From positions 2,074,992 through 2,138,991 of the forward strand of contig CM055816.1 in NCBI GenBank assembly GCA_029582265.1: 64,000 nt of DNA, read 5' to 3'. Positions 23,386 to 35,641 of the stretch are shown here, in pieces (position 1 is the first letter of the stretch; each line of letters begins with the position of its first letter). Made by a program: the position numbers and the translations under genes. A model generated the notes under the pieces. That model was not told where the DNA came from. It saw nothing but the letters and a program-made list of their open reading frames with translations, and did not search any database. Source of the DNA: Zoroaster sp. YZ-2022. Lineage: Eukaryota > Echinodermata > Asteroidea > Forcipulatida > Zoroasteridae.

Positions 23386-24670
23386 ACTGACACGTTTCCG
23401 ATAGCATTCAAGAGTAATTTTACGTATTCATTCGCGAGCAATCTGGAAATTTTCAAAGCGCCTCTCGATTTTAACGATGGCGATTTAACGAGTATAAACA
23501 TTTACGTAAACAGAACGAGGTTTTTAACGTTCGTTTTAATAATGTTTTCAACGACTACAAGCTGCCTCGCGTTAAAAAGCGACGACGTTGTCGACGGTTG
23601 GTATTCTAACCCGCTCTTTATTTATCAAAATCAAATAAATTTTGTGACGTACTGCGCCACGACGGTGGGCGGTTATCAACATTTAAACTATTTAAACCCG
23701 ATGATTCGTAGTTTTTTAGATTTCACGTCTATTATCAAGTGAACGATTACTCAAAAATGAGCTGCCCGCATCTTTCCAAAATTTCTATAACGCGTTTGCC
23801 ATGTAATATAGACGACGCGTACAAAAAATATGTAAGAATTTCACCTTTCTCAAACAACAATTAGGTAACAAATTTTAAATTCAAACAGTTAGAACTGCCC
23901 AATGACCCGACTCTGGTTACAAAAGCGGTACCCAATAACAACACGATAAAGTAGTTTTGAACGTTATTTCTACCGAGGTGACCGATTGATTATTACAAAA
24001 CCGCGACTAGGATGAGTTTTGGAGACCATCCTTTCGCCTATACGATCATTCATTTCACAAATCTTCAACGGAGCTCGCTTGGTCGGTATAATCAGCGAGT
24101 CCTAGAGGTTTACGGATGTTGGTACATAACGAATAAACGACTCGTTAAGAACGTACGTTTACGCAATTTTAGGAGCTCAAGCGCAAACAAAAGCTCGACA
24201 GCGGGTGGTACGGGTTTGAGCGCGCAACGCGAATTTATAAATATAGTAGAAGCAGTTGACTCTCCGGTCGATTTACGAGCTAGCATTCAACGATATCAGA
24301 TGTTTCATGCGCTCGCAGTAGTTTAAACTTTTTGTTTAGGAGAAAATTTATACATGATGCCTAGCGATATGGTTACGAATAGGCCAATTATGCGGACCAC
24401 AACAATAATCTATTAATCATGAGCGGTTTATCTTTGGGTTTAGAATTGGGCCTAGATTCAACGCCGTTGTTCCTCCTATTTACCTTTGGCAACGACGGCG
24501 AATCAATTACAAAACATGTAGAAAAGATTCTACAATATGGCGCACCGGGCAAGACGCAATCAATTTAGGGTAAGATAAGCGATGCTAGTCATCAAGAAGA
24601 AAAAAATTCTTTACAATACTTGGTTTGCGATTTAGCTGGTGTAACCGTTATGGTTTATGAATTGTTTTAA
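23386..24670 (+). pseudogene. Decayed conserved Polinton virion-type gene (possible minor capsid)
   Basis: Plus-strand fragments in order: 'WYSNPLFIYQNQINFVTYCA' (from 23600), a second frame near 23660-23740 with a His-Leu-Asn and Arg-Phe-His-Val pattern, then 'GGTGLSAQREFINIVEAVD' and 'PVDLRASIQRYQMFHALAV' (24201-24324), then 'GENLYMMPSDM' (24338-24372, after a stop). The gene is about 1.3 kb and convergent with the minus-strand membrane-protein gene. In my judgement it matches a conserved Polinton gene often found with the capsid genes, but I cannot name it firmly. Minor capsid protein is one possibility. In the intact element it should lie just past the window end. Confidence 0.5.
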
Positions 24671-24684
24671 AACGCTATCGCGTC

Positions 24685-25947
24685 AGCGTTTCTGCGTATA
24701 AGCTAAAACTAATACTTTCCGACTCCAGTTGGCGTTGATAATAAATGTTCACGGTCACAGCGACAATGTTGGAAACCGTTTTTAATAACCCAAACTTTTA
24801 TGCTACCGATAATAGCTAGCCGTGGCTAAAGCTTTCGCCCCAGTTTGAATAATACATTCACTAGATTTTTTATTTTTAACGTATCCACTCTTTTTACACC
24901 GTCGCTCGGTGGCGATAGATTGAAATGGGTTTCCCTGGTGCAGGAGTTGGGTTTTGGGAATAACTGAACTTACAACGTACCGATCGATTTGACGATAAAG
25001 CAATGGTCATACTAAAGCTGTTAATATGCTGATAATCGATTTTGTTCTCTAAATAAAGTTTAATTCTTTCCCGCAACGGCAACGTCTCTTTCCAACATTT
25101 TAACAACAGTTTCTTTAATTCTATTAAATTTTGACTACGGAGAACGTAATCTTGCGCATCAATTTGCTCTATTAAAACTTTTTTTTTCATCGTTTTAGTT
25201 TCCGCAAAGTTTTGTTTATATTTTTCATCAACATTATATCACTCTTTCATGCTGCATCAACAAAATTAATTCTTTCGCATCAGAGATGTTTTTGGTTGAC
25301 TTTATTTTAATTTAGTTAAAAGATTTAATTGTTCACCCCGATTCGTAATAGTCATAACGTCTTTGAGCATAACACTTCTCCATTCTATATTTAATTCTGT
25401 TTGGCGTCTTGATCTCTCGAAAGGTTTCATCCGCCATTTCGATAGCTTCTTCTTTTTAGATTTTTCTACCACAAGCGGTAGAGCGGGTAATCTTCTACCA
25501 CCACTAGTTTTCTCTTGTATCCCAGTTTTCGTTTCTTTTAAACATTTATAATACCTTGTTCAATTTCAGGTATGGTAAAAAATCGCCCCTAGTTAAGCCT
25601 TTGGTCTTGAGGTACTTAATGATAAAAATGGTTCAGCTCCTTTTAATTTAGTTAAACGTATTTCTTTTCACCTTTATTAAAAAATAGGAAGCACGCACGG
25701 TTTCTAATCTTTCTTCAAATCATTATAATCTTTTATATCTGTTTTATACTATACTATTATAAAAAATCATTAACTGCTAACCGAGTGAACGATCTTTCAT
25801 AGATAAAATCGGCATTATAAAAGACGTTTCTTGTTGTCTCGAATATCCACCAAGTTGTTGACACGCATTTCATCATCAAAATATTCATCTTCGGGTTGAT
25901 TAAACGTGGGTCTAATTCTATATATAGGTTTTTCCTCCTTCTTCCAT
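24685..25947 (-). pseudogene. Decayed homologue of the coiled-coil/membrane protein at 61258-62825
   Basis: The minus strand from an ATG at 25947 reads like the protein at 61258: 'MEEGGKTYI', then 'VLRSQNLIELKKLLL' (about 25150), then 'QTGAKALATAS' (about 24810-24850), which matches the 'AKLGAKALAALPA' module. It ends near 24685. Its length of about 1.26 kb shows a single copy of the module, unlike the duplicated arrangement in the intact element. Many frameshifts. Confidence 0.7.
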
Positions 25948-25949
25948 TT

Positions 25950-26393
25950 TATAATATCTTTTTATTTTTAACAATCATAACCAGCATGTCCAAATACTCA
26001 TACTTAATAATCAATAAATCTCTCCGTTTTTTGATCTTCGCTTTAAGACGTAAAAATCTTCTAATCGCAGTTCTTGTCGTAAATCGAGAGAGGTAAATTC
26101 TCGTGTATTTGAAACTCATGAATATTCTTGCATCGCTTCGTTAATGTTATTAAACGTTCTTATCGCACCCGATTCTTTTTGTATTTTTCTCATTTAAAAT
26201 AATCTATATATTTTAAACGTTTTTTACTAAATTCGTCTCTAGCTTTCGAAGAAAGATGTTCCAACGCTTCGTCAATGTCCTTTCGCGTTCTTGCAACGCG
26301 TCATTACCCGTAAGTACTAAATAAAAAAATTCGATCCAGTAAACGCTAACGCATTAATGACAACACCCTCAACCATGTCGCTACAGATACCAT
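25950..26393 (-). pseudogene. Decayed homologue of the 147-aa protein at 60807-61250
   Basis: It starts with an ATG at 26393 ('MVSVA'), diverging from the capsid gene that starts at 26459. Frameshifted pieces match the intact protein: a 'KARDEFSKKRLKY'-like segment near 26220-26260 and 'LRLEDFYV' near 26040. It ends a few bases before the start at 25947, as in the intact copy. Confidence 0.7.
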
Positions 26394-26458
26394 TTTCTTT
26401 TACAGTTGTTAAATATAGTTTTACGCAGCTTATATAAGTGTTATGTTAACAACATTAA

Positions 26459-27720
26459 ATGTGACAATGTGCATTGTGCGGAGATACGCTAGATCCAAAC
26501 AAGAGACTAAAGAACCCTCGAGGCGTAAAAGGAATGCGCCAAAAAAGTCGTCATTGGCTCGTCAAAGTGCCATAAACGAAAATCAATTGATGACGGTTCG
26601 TTTCCAAATTTAGGAATGAACCCGACGTCATCGTTCCGAATACAACGCGTTAAACTTTCAACATTGAACTCGTTAGCGTCCAGCGATGAAAATAGAACGT
26701 TGGTACAAAACATCGAATGAAACTGTCGTAAAACATAATCATTAAAATGGAAAAATGAAATGTTTGGTTTAGACATTTGGATGTATTCGAATTGTTACAA
26801 AGACGAATGGTTGACCAAAAGATCAGCGCGAAAATTTAGTGTATCAGGAATCGAAACTGAAAAGCAATAACTAAAAATGAGAATGAACGCTTTAACGATA
26901 AAAGTTCCCGCAGGCAGCAGTGGAGCGGATAAAGCTATCGCGGACGCGTAATAAAAATAGGTATTACATTCCGCTGGATTTTGAATTGTTAACCGATGTC
27001 AACCTTACTATCGGTCGGGTATGGAGATCGATTGACTTACGAACTCGTGTTTAATAAATTTGAAAATGTGATCAAAAAGCACCGACGATAACGCAAAATA
27101 TGTTATAGTGGAATTTCTTTAGAATTTGAGGTTGTTCATATGCGGAACTCTTCCAAACAATTAGAAATCAGCCGGCGATAAGAACAGAGTATATTGTTTG
27201 ATCGCATTGCCTGAGACAAACGTAACTACGTACAACAAAAAGATACAATATGGGGAAATATAAATTTAAATACCCCAACAAAAGTATGAAGAATATTGTT
27301 TCTATTCAAAAGAACCCGACGTGAAAAGCAAGTTTTATAATCCGAAAAAAACAAAGTTAATATTACTATCGAAGGCGTTCCCAATCAACTCTACGGCGCA
27401 TGGAATGAAAGATATCCAACAATGGGAAGAGATTTCAAAAATATTTCGGTGATTCGAGAAAACAACACGCTATACAGGTTGTACAAACTCTGGGTATCCA
27501 ACGTCAAAATATCGAATTATTTACTTAATCGACACCCGGTTTATTTTTTAGATTTAAGAACGAGTACCGATAATGTATTACACGGAAGCGGAAGACGAGT
27601 GCAAACGTCGAAGAAATTACCATTCAGAATTGAAAAAAAGCCGAGTGCGGGTGGGCAAACATGTATACTTTTATTATCATGGACGCGCAGCTAAAAATGT
27701 AGAAACTCGCGTTTCGAATC
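26459..27720 (+). pseudogene. Decayed major capsid protein gene
   Basis: Its fragments are homologous to the intact capsid protein at 59399-60676. The N-terminal part has 'NPRGVKGMRQK' (about 26510). The central part has 'VPAGSSGADKAIADA' (about 26906-26950) and 'YRSGMEIDLRTN'-like text near 27020. The C-terminal part has 'VYFLDLRTSTDNVLHGSGRR' (about 27536-27597). Frameshifts occur every 50-150 bases. It encoded the double jelly-roll coat protein of the element. Confidence 0.8.
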
Positions 27721-27777
27721 GGTCCGGAACCAGTAAACATCGAGTGATTATTAAAAACGTTTAATATTAAAAAGAAA

Positions 27778-28393
27778 ATGTTACTTAAATATCCACACGC
27801 TGCGTTAATTTGCGGAAACAAACGGGATGTGGTAAAACTGAATTTGTTTTTAAATTTATTACAAAATGAATATTTTTAAACATTTTGAAAATATCGTTAT
27901 ATTATGCCCCTACCATTTTCAACAATGATGCGTACAAAAATAGAAAATGGGTTCTAAACGACGTGTATTACATTAGCCAATTTAAACGACATATCCTTGA
28001 ATAGGGCTACATACAAATTTATAGCGACGCTTTCAAAATATAAAAACGTTGTTTATCATCGACGATTACCTTTTGAAATAAACAGTTGCATTATAAAAAT
28101 ACGACGAGAATAATAAATGTATGATCACACGCAATTGGCTGCTTGATGGCTTGCCTTATTACAGCTGTTGGATTCTTTCACAAAAATATAATAGCGTATT
28201 GAAAGATTTTGAGATCAATAAAATGGATATGTTGTTTTATTGTAGATAGAGACTCGTACGGTATCTTAGAGAAAATGATGTTATACCAACTCGCGAGTTG
28301 AGAATGGAAATTCATGAAAAATTAAAAAGAGTTAAACGTCGTAAATTAATTTTAAAAACGGATCAGCCTACCAGTTGGAAAATACGTGACTGA
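27778..28393 (+). pseudogene. Decayed packaging ATPase gene
   Basis: It begins with an ATG at 27778 ('MLLKYPHAALICG'), with the Walker A region damaged by a frameshift (gggatgtggtaaaactgaat at about 27823-27842). Downstream segments match the intact ATPase up to 'KIRD' before the TGA at 28391-28393. It lies between the capsid remnant and the tandem repeat, as in the intact element. Confidence 0.8.
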
Positions 28394-28505
28394 GCGATTA
28401 CCGTCAAGTCGTTGGTGAGGTCGAGGGTAATTACTCATAGGTCGAGGGTAATTACCTCATAGGTCAAGGGCAATTACTCATTGGTTAAGGGTAATTTAAT
28501 AAATA
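28394..28505. repeat. Short tandem repeat between ATPase and small-ORF genes
   Basis: About four units of the type gaggtcgagggtaattactc, ataggtcaagggcaattact. The intact element has a related, longer repeat at the same place (58395-58652). Confidence 0.8.
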
Positions 28506-28526
28506 TTATAAAGCATATTTATAAAT

Positions 28527-28825
28527 ATGAATGCTGAACGAGTATTTACGAATATATCTGTTGAACGAGTAAATGATTTTATATATAATCTTAACCAACT
28601 CATGTAATACACGAAAGAAAGACAAGAATTAGTACAATCGATAAACGAATAATACTGAAAAAGTAAAAAAGGTATGTTAATAGTATAGATGCTGAACGAG
28701 TAAAAGATCTAATGTTAAATCTTTAACGAGCTTTTAAACGTCGATGGAGTTGTCTAAAGCCAAATTATTGGTTTCTATATTTTTTATAAATTTAATAGAT
28801 TATTCTTCGATACCGTATAATAAAG
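28527..28825 (+). pseudogene. Decayed homologue of the 108-aa internally repeated protein
   Basis: Starts with ATG at 28527 ('MNAERVFTNISVERVNDF'). A second, similar block ('INAERVKDLMLNL') follows near 28690, and the tail reads 'NYWFLYF'. This is the same layout as 58027-58353, broken by stops. Confidence 0.65.
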
Positions 28826-29310
28826 AAGATGTGCATAAGGCCAACGAAAATATGCAGACGCCACTCGTTGACGACGTTAGCGTCAACGATGATGCTTTTA
28901 TTAAAAAAATTGACCGTCTTTTATCGGTCGTAATAGGAGGAGACTCGACCAGGATTTTGTTAAGGAACAAAGGGTTTGGCGATATTGAAGCACCAAGCGA
29001 GCAAGGAGCGAGGAAATACACATAATACCGAAACTAAATTAGGTGTGATGTACTCAGTCTTCAGAGTGACGCCATTATAACGCTATACTAAACTGTTGGA
29101 GCTTAGTTTAAATCGTATTGATTTGTACGGCCATAAATTTCAAATTGATGATGAAGGTAAATTAATTTCAGATTTGAAAAGATCCGTTCATTAATAACAT
29201 CTTAATACAGTGTTGTGTGAAATATACTACAAGTACGGTATGTTTCTCGCTCGATCAGCGTTTCGCTGATTGCAACAGCTAAAAGAAAGAAAAACATTAT
29301 CTTCAATTGA
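28826..29310 (+). pseudogene. Decayed homologue of the 196-aa protein
   Basis: Segments 'KKIDRLLSVVIGGDS' (about 28903-28950), 'LNRIDLYGHKFQIDDEGKLI' (about 29110-29170) and 'CEIYYKYGMF' (about 29215-29245) match the intact protein at 57461-58051, with frameshifts between them. Confidence 0.75.
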
Positions 29311-29321
29311 TAATAAAAGCG

Positions 29322-29708
29322 ATGGAAAACCAACGAGCAAACGACTGTGCCGAAAAAGGATTGCGCAACCAGAACAAGACCGGTACCAAACCAGCGACTA
29401 AACAAAAAAACCCAAACAGAGTTGCGGCTGGGAAAAAAGCGAAAATTTAACAAAAAGAAAAACTACAACTCGCTAAACCCGCGAAAAGCGTTAAACTCGA
29501 TAGCGAAGGTTATAAAGAAAACAACTCGATGAGCGATGAAACGAGTTACTCAGCTACCGCTTTCTATATAGCTATTGGTTTAGCTATTGGAGGTATCGCT
29601 TATTTCTTGTTTAGAAGCAACTCAGAACCCGTTAAACTCGCTAGAGAACCCGTTAAACTCGCTAGCGTTTTACCACCAGAGAAACTAAATGTTTTTGAAA
29701 TGGAATAA
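29322..29708 (+). pseudogene. Homologue of the 138-aa single-pass membrane protein
   Basis: ATG at 29322, stop TAA at 29706-29708. The basic N-terminal region ('NPNRVAAGKK') and the membrane segment ('IAIGLAIGGIAYFLF', about 29570-29612) match the protein at 57121-57537. One or more small indels shift the frame. Confidence 0.75.
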
Positions 29709-29741
29709 AAAGTTTTTTTTATATTTAACGATTATAAACTT

Positions 29742-30000
29742 ATGTCTTCAATGCCTATAAATACGAAAACGATCGCCGATACAAAATTTATCACAGCTCA
29801 GTTAAACTCTTTTAGTAATTTTTATAGCATGCTCGGTGAAAAATATTTAAAAATGAAACCAGCTTGATTTAGGAAAAAAATTGGATATAAAGACACGGGG
29901 TTTAAAAAAAACCGCGACGATTGGATTAAGCGGTGCGACACTGCGATAATGATTATTAAACAAGAATTTTACCAAATTCGCTCATATGACCGAATAAATC
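29742..30000 (+). pseudogene. Decayed homologue of the 86-aa membrane protein
   Basis: ATG at 29742 begins 'MSSMPINTKTIADTKF', matching the start at 57084 in the intact element. The rest is recognisable but frameshifted up to the integrase start. Confidence 0.7.
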
Positions 30001-30014
30001 GTATTAAACATATA

Positions 30015-30985
30015 ATGTATAAACAAATGGATGAACGAAAACTATCCAACGCTTATTATAATTCGAGGATACTACAAAAGGTCAAGCAGCAATCAGCAAG
30101 CTGGCTAAAGAAACGAAAGTAAATGTAAAACTCGTTCGACGATGGATAAAAAAGCAAGCGTTGTGGCAAAATTTGTTACCCTATCCTAAATATATTCGAG
30201 ACCAACCTCATCAAATAGCTCGCTCGAAAAACCAAACAGGTTCATCAAGCAGACATTGTTTCTTCCGCACGACAAAGTGGTAAATTACGTACCAAGTACG
30301 CGTTAACCGTCGTGGATGGAAACTAACCAGATATAAAGCTGCAATACCTTTAATCGATAAAACAACCGCGCGAGGTCAGCGATGCTTTTGAAAAAATTTA
30401 CAAACGATCGCCGTTGTTTTGACTAAAATTATAAAAAAAGTCGACCCGGAAAAGATTCGTGAGCAGCGTTAATGGCGATGGCGAGCATAATGTAAAATTC
30501 AGCGAGAGGTTGGAAATCACAGAGCTCAGGGTATCGTTGATTTAATGAAACTTTGAGCGAAAGATTATTTACCACCACCGCATCAATACAGTCGAAAATT
30601 GTTACCCGAAGCGAGAAATGAGAATGGGTTAAAGATTACCGGCGGTCGTAAAGCGTTAAACAACGAGACGACGCGACTGATTAACTCGAAACCCAAGACG
30701 CTATTAAGAGAAAAGTAGCGTTGAGCAAATCAACATACCATCGGTTGTAAAAAGAACGAAAAAAATTCCGTAAACTCGCTAGTTCGGTATTTATACGCGC
30801 CGGTGAAGCTGAAAAAGATACGAGACGTAGAGCGACCGATCCTATATGGAGTTTAAAAAATTTATAGAATATCTAAAACGATGAAGGCGCGAATCAACCC
30901 ATATTGTATTATGTGAAAGGCCCGCACGTAGTTTTGTAAAGAAAATACAAAATTATTCCCTAGAGATACGATGAATCCTAATCAT
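30015..30985 (+). pseudogene. Decayed Polinton integrase gene
   Basis: The start at 30015 reads 'MYKQMDERKLSNAYYN'. Later segments match the intact integrase: the helix-turn-helix-like 'VRRWIKKQALWQ' (about 30135-30170), the DDE-core neighbourhood near 30240-30560, and the C-terminal 'TRRRATDPIWSL' (about 30822-30857). Frameshifts are frequent, so no active enzyme is expected. Confidence 0.8.
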
Positions 30986-30989
30986 TCAT

Positions 30990-33900
30990 CATTTAATGAT
31001 TCATCAACGTTCAATCATGTAATGAAAATAAGCTGAGTGTCTATTCCGTTTTCTAAAATGTATCTCTTTGTGTCTAGAGGAAGTAGCATTATTTATTTAC
31101 TAGAGTTGTATATAAGTCTATGGCTTACGTGCCTAATAAAATTCGTAAGGGTGATGCAGAGTATTTTTTGAACAATAAAACATTTATATCCTCGTGATTA
31201 ATTTGTCGTTGTAAACTTGATAACAACTCCTTTAGCTTTTTCTTATTTCGGCTTTGTCCGAAGTGAAGTATCGAATACATTTTTGGATCAACAAACAAAC
31301 AACTTCAGAGGATTACAGTTTTCGCGCGCTCGTCTTTCGTTTACCGATCGCACTTTTTGTTTTTTCTTCAGAAAACAGAAAAGTGACTCGAAATTCATCA
31401 ATACTAAATCGTACAATCGTTGTCTTTTTTCATGTCTTTGTAAACATCTTTCGTTTTAATTTCCAAGAGGAGGCTATCTGTATCCGTGTAAATTAACTCA
31501 CAATCCGTCCTATATTTTTAGCTTTTAAATGGTGTAATAAAAATCGTACATAAAAACCTTGGATAAATCGAGTATACTCATTCCTACGTAAATCGGGCGG
31601 TTGATTACGAGTTTTGTTTTGTGCATGTGAATAGCCACTAGATCGTTATCGAAAATCCTAGCCTCTGCAAAATTTGGTTTCGCGATGAGTGAACAATTTG
31701 ATTTTTTTCGCTTTTGGATCGTTTAGCCGTTTTTAAATTTACGTTTACGCGATTTCGTACATTTTCCATCGTTTTCCAAAAAACCGAATTGTTCGAGTTG
31801 CGCAAATCTTTTTTCAAAATCACTCTTGGCATTTTTCTGAGTAGAAGTGTTTTTTTATCGATATTACGATTTCATCCCAACATGATTCGTTAAATTCTAA
31901 AACTTTGAATTTAGTCAGTTTCATGCCAGTTTATGGCCAATAGTAAATTACGATAATGAAGCTTTTGTGGTTTTCTTGTTGGATAAATTTTGGGTACAGG
32001 TAGCAACGTTTGGGGCAGGTTTATCTTTTGGTAATTCTTTTGATAGTCAACTCATCATTGTCTTTCGGTACTATCAACGACTCTGGCGCTAGTGGAAATG
32101 CGTTGTGAGGAATCGTGTAAAATGGTTGGATATTCGTCAACTAAAAATTATCCTCGCTTGTTTTAAAATCACCTCAGAGTTTGTTAACTCCGTTTTCGCT
32201 CAACAAATTAAAGTACTGGTCATTGAGTTGACCATAGCAGTAGCCATTAAAATAGTGTCGCGTCCAAATTACGTAATGTAACTCGATGGGTTTCGTTTTG
32301 TCGTAATCGTCTAAATATGCATTGTTGCTTTGGTATCGTTTACTCACCATGCGTTCCTCCCGCGTGCCTTTTTCTATAAACAAATGCGTATCGATATCAG
32401 GTCGAAACAATCTGAAGTTTGATTCGAATGTTTCCATAAAGCGTCTGGCAGCCCAGGACTCGTATAATAATTAGCAGGATCTAAAGCCGTACTGTTTTAA
32501 AACAAGTATTACGAAAGTTTTCAAAATACGTGTAACAAGCTTGAAGTATCGATACGCACGTACAAAATCGATAATCACCCAAGTTTTACAGCAAACTTAT
32601 TTGTAAACGTTTTTAGCGTGCTCGTATTGAGAGGGTGGTAATGTGACTATCGTTCAACCGCGTAAAACGATTCTCAGTGGAAGGAGCGTTTCTTTTGAAA
32701 CGCTCAAAAAAATCCATGTGCTCGTAAGGATAAATACCCTTAACTTTTAAAGATTGAATTTTCAGAATTGGGTTCTAGTTTACTCGTTATTGGAAAAAGA
32801 ATCGTTTGATTTTGAGTTTGTTCCAACGGAGCTAAAAAGAGGCGCTGTCATAAATCGTAGTTGATTAATACTAAAAGAAATATATTTTCGTGTTTTGGGG
32901 TACCCTTTAGATTTCCCTCGATGAGACCGGCGACCTGCATAATGAGATGAGAGTCGTAACCTGCAAATTATGAAATACGACCGGGCAAAGTTTGTTTCGG
33001 TTTTAAACTGAGGTTCAAATTACAACAATTATGTGCCACGCCTCATTTTCGGTAATGTTAATGATCTCTAACTCAGGTAAACTTGTTGTCGTAAGTTTAA
33101 AAAACTTCTTTTCGCATATCCAACACTCGCTGAGTAGGTTGTAATCTTGCTCATTTTCTTTAGTCATGTTTGGGGTTTTTAGGTTTTAAATATTCGTTGA
33201 TGTTTTTCTTCTTTTTGTAATGCCTCTAAACATTTTTAGACGTCTTTTTCCCCCATGCAGCAACGGGAGAGCTACTTCAACCACCATCGCAACAGACAAC
33301 GACATTACAGAATAGCCGCAAACGACGTGTTCTTGTAGTTTTTTAGTGTTGGTCGAGTTTTCGTCTTGAATTGGATTAATAACACTCTCAAAGTCGGCGT
33401 ATATTACGAATGGAACTTTCATCTTTTTATGAAAATTTATAAACTTTTTTTATTTTTACCTTTTCAGGCATTACGATAGTCCGTTGGTCTGTCGTTTGTT
33501 TACACATTTTTATGTGGTTTTCGAGATACGCACCGTCCGAAAAAGCAAACATCTAAAAAACAAAAATGTTTGGGGTTGTGATGATTCGTTTGATCGTAAA
33601 GTAATCTAACAAATCTTTAATTGACGTAGTGAGATCTAGTTCTTCTTCTTCTTCTTTATGAATCGTAATACATTTGTGGAATCCATCTCATACGTTTGAT
33701 CGCTAACTCAGTAAACCATTGTCGTTTTTGACTCGCAACCGAAAAACGTTTATCAACTACATTGTTTTTTGTTTCTACTCGCTTTAATTTTGGGTTGATT
33801 GGGTTGGTGCGTCAATGTTGTTAAAAATTAAAACCATCATCTGTGGGTACTTGCTCGTTCTCGGCCATGTGATCGCTCGCGGAAAAAGTGCGCTACGCAA

Positions 33901-34690
33901 TGCCCATCGCAAGTAATCGTCGTCTTCGTTTTAGCGGGTGTACACGCTTGTTTTATTTTTAATGTAGTCACGGCTCGATATAACTTCCACCTTTCAGAGG
34001 TTGATGCTGATCGTAGATTCATTGAAACGATGCGATCTATTGCCCATCCACTACCTTCATGCGTATATTTTTCTAAAGCCTCTTAATTTGTGAAAAAAAA
34101 TTTCGCCTCATCGGTAATGATATCATACAGAATTAAATAAAACAATTTTGGGCCATTATTATGAAAAATCCCCAACAATTTCTTCAAATTCCGCCGTTTG
34201 GGTTTTCTTTAAGTAATTTAATGGCCGTATATTATAAACTTTAACGATTTAAAATCTTCCAGAGTCTATGATCAACTCAAACGATAATCTTTTGGGTTTT
34301 GCCTCCTTAAAATATGTTTAAATCTTTTTTCTTGCTATGATTCAGAGGAACAATCATTAAATTGCGCGAAATCACTACCACTGTTGATCGGTGAGTTAAA
34401 TCTCAACTTGTTTTCTCGGTTGTAAAACCTTTTAATAGCGTTTAATGTGGGCTTCTTTTAATCAACGCGATCAGCTCCCGAGCAAATGTAACGGCGTTGT
34501 AATATTTTGAGAGCTATGCGCGCCGTTGACGGTTTAAATTTATACAATGGTTTTGTTTATGGGTTTTTATATAATTTTAGCTTTGTAATAAGAACGTTTA
34601 TCACGCGTGCCGTTTGAAATTATACAATTTGTTTCGTGTGTTGAAATTTTCAGGTTCCTCCAATGTGTCCATTTCTGATAAATATTTAGT
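30990..34690 (-). pseudogene. Decayed protein-primed family B DNA polymerase gene
   Basis: Minus-strand fragments follow the intact polymerase from its N-terminus near 34690 to its C-terminus near 31000. The clearest is the ExoI block 'VPFVIYADFESVI' with 'LQEHVVCGY' (33300-33422). Others are 'FIEKGTREERMVSKRYQSNN' (32320-32385) and 'NSVFWKTMENVRNRVNVNL' (about 31740-31800). Stops and frameshifts occur all along it. Confidence 0.85.
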
Positions 34691-34693
34691 AGT

Positions 34694-35071
34694 ATCTTTG
34701 TTATTAAACAATATAATATTATTTCATTATCTCCCTTGCGCTAAAAATGCGTTTTTTAAAATTACAGATTTAGCCTCATCGATTTTGATGAGTCAAGGAA
34801 AATGATTGAGTATACGACCCCCTACAGGAGTATGGGGGATCTAATTTCATAGTGAAGTTTTCATGTTTGAAAAGATGTATTTAAAAATTCATCAAAACCC
34901 ATTATGGTATGGCGGGGATTGCAGTCAAAATAATTCTTTGGTGTGGCTAAATTTACAAAATAGACACCTTAAAGCAGGTTTTTAATCGCCAAAAAAGCAT
35001 GCCGGTATAAAGGGGGTTTGATAAAATAATTCTTTTATAGCCGCAGACTCCATCCTCATCTAACAACTACT
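34694..35071. repeat. Right terminal inverted repeat of the decayed Polinton
   Basis: Reverse complement of the left TIR (19841-20228) with scattered substitutions and small indels. It ends ...actact at 35071, followed by gcttc, the right copy of the presumed target duplication. Confidence 0.9.
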
Positions 35072-35141
35072 GCTTCCGTGTTGGTGTGCCCTCGTGAATG
35101 TCCCCCAGATAAACCCAGTACTCCAGGTTATTAGCTCTCTG

Positions 35142-35641
35142 NNNNNNNNNNNNNNNNNNNNNNNNNNNNNNNNNNNNNNNNNNNNNNNNNNNNNNNNNNN
35201 NNNNNNNNNNNNNNNNNNNNNNNNNNNNNNNNNNNNNNNNNNNNNNNNNNNNNNNNNNNNNNNNNNNNNNNNNNNNNNNNNNNNNNNNNNNNNNNNNNNN
35301 NNNNNNNNNNNNNNNNNNNNNNNNNNNNNNNNNNNNNNNNNNNNNNNNNNNNNNNNNNNNNNNNNNNNNNNNNNNNNNNNNNNNNNNNNNNNNNNNNNNN
35401 NNNNNNNNNNNNNNNNNNNNNNNNNNNNNNNNNNNNNNNNNNNNNNNNNNNNNNNNNNNNNNNNNNNNNNNNNNNNNNNNNNNNNNNNNNNNNNNNNNNN
35501 NNNNNNNNNNNNNNNNNNNNNNNNNNNNNNNNNNNNNNNNNNNNNNNNNNNNNNNNNNNNNNNNNNNNNNNNNNNNNNNNNNNNNNNNNNNNNNNNNNNN
35601 NNNNNNNNNNNNNNNNNNNNNNNNNNNNNNNNNNNNNNNNN
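35142..35641. other. Assembly gap, exactly 500 N
   Basis: A placeholder run of 500 N directly next to the 231-bp tandem array. The array probably continues into the gap and caused the assembly break. Confidence 0.98.

Larger units (their letters stand above)
19841..35071 (-). mobile_element. Complete but decayed Maverick/Polinton element, 15.2 kb
   Basis: The element is bounded by inverted repeats of about 380 bp that both begin agtagt and flanked on both sides by gcttc (19836-19840 and 35072-35076). It holds recognisable but frameshifted copies of every gene seen in the intact element at 51.8-64 kb, in the same order but reversed: polymerase (minus, 31.0-34.7 kb), integrase, four small ORFs, ATPase and capsid gene (plus, 26.5-31.0 kb), then two minus-strand genes (24.7-26.4 kb). 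Beyond those come a plus-strand gene and end-proximal ORFs that the intact copy, cut by the window, does not show. Frameshifts and stops are dense throughout, so it is an old insertion. Orientation is given as that of the polymerase. Confidence 0.9.
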
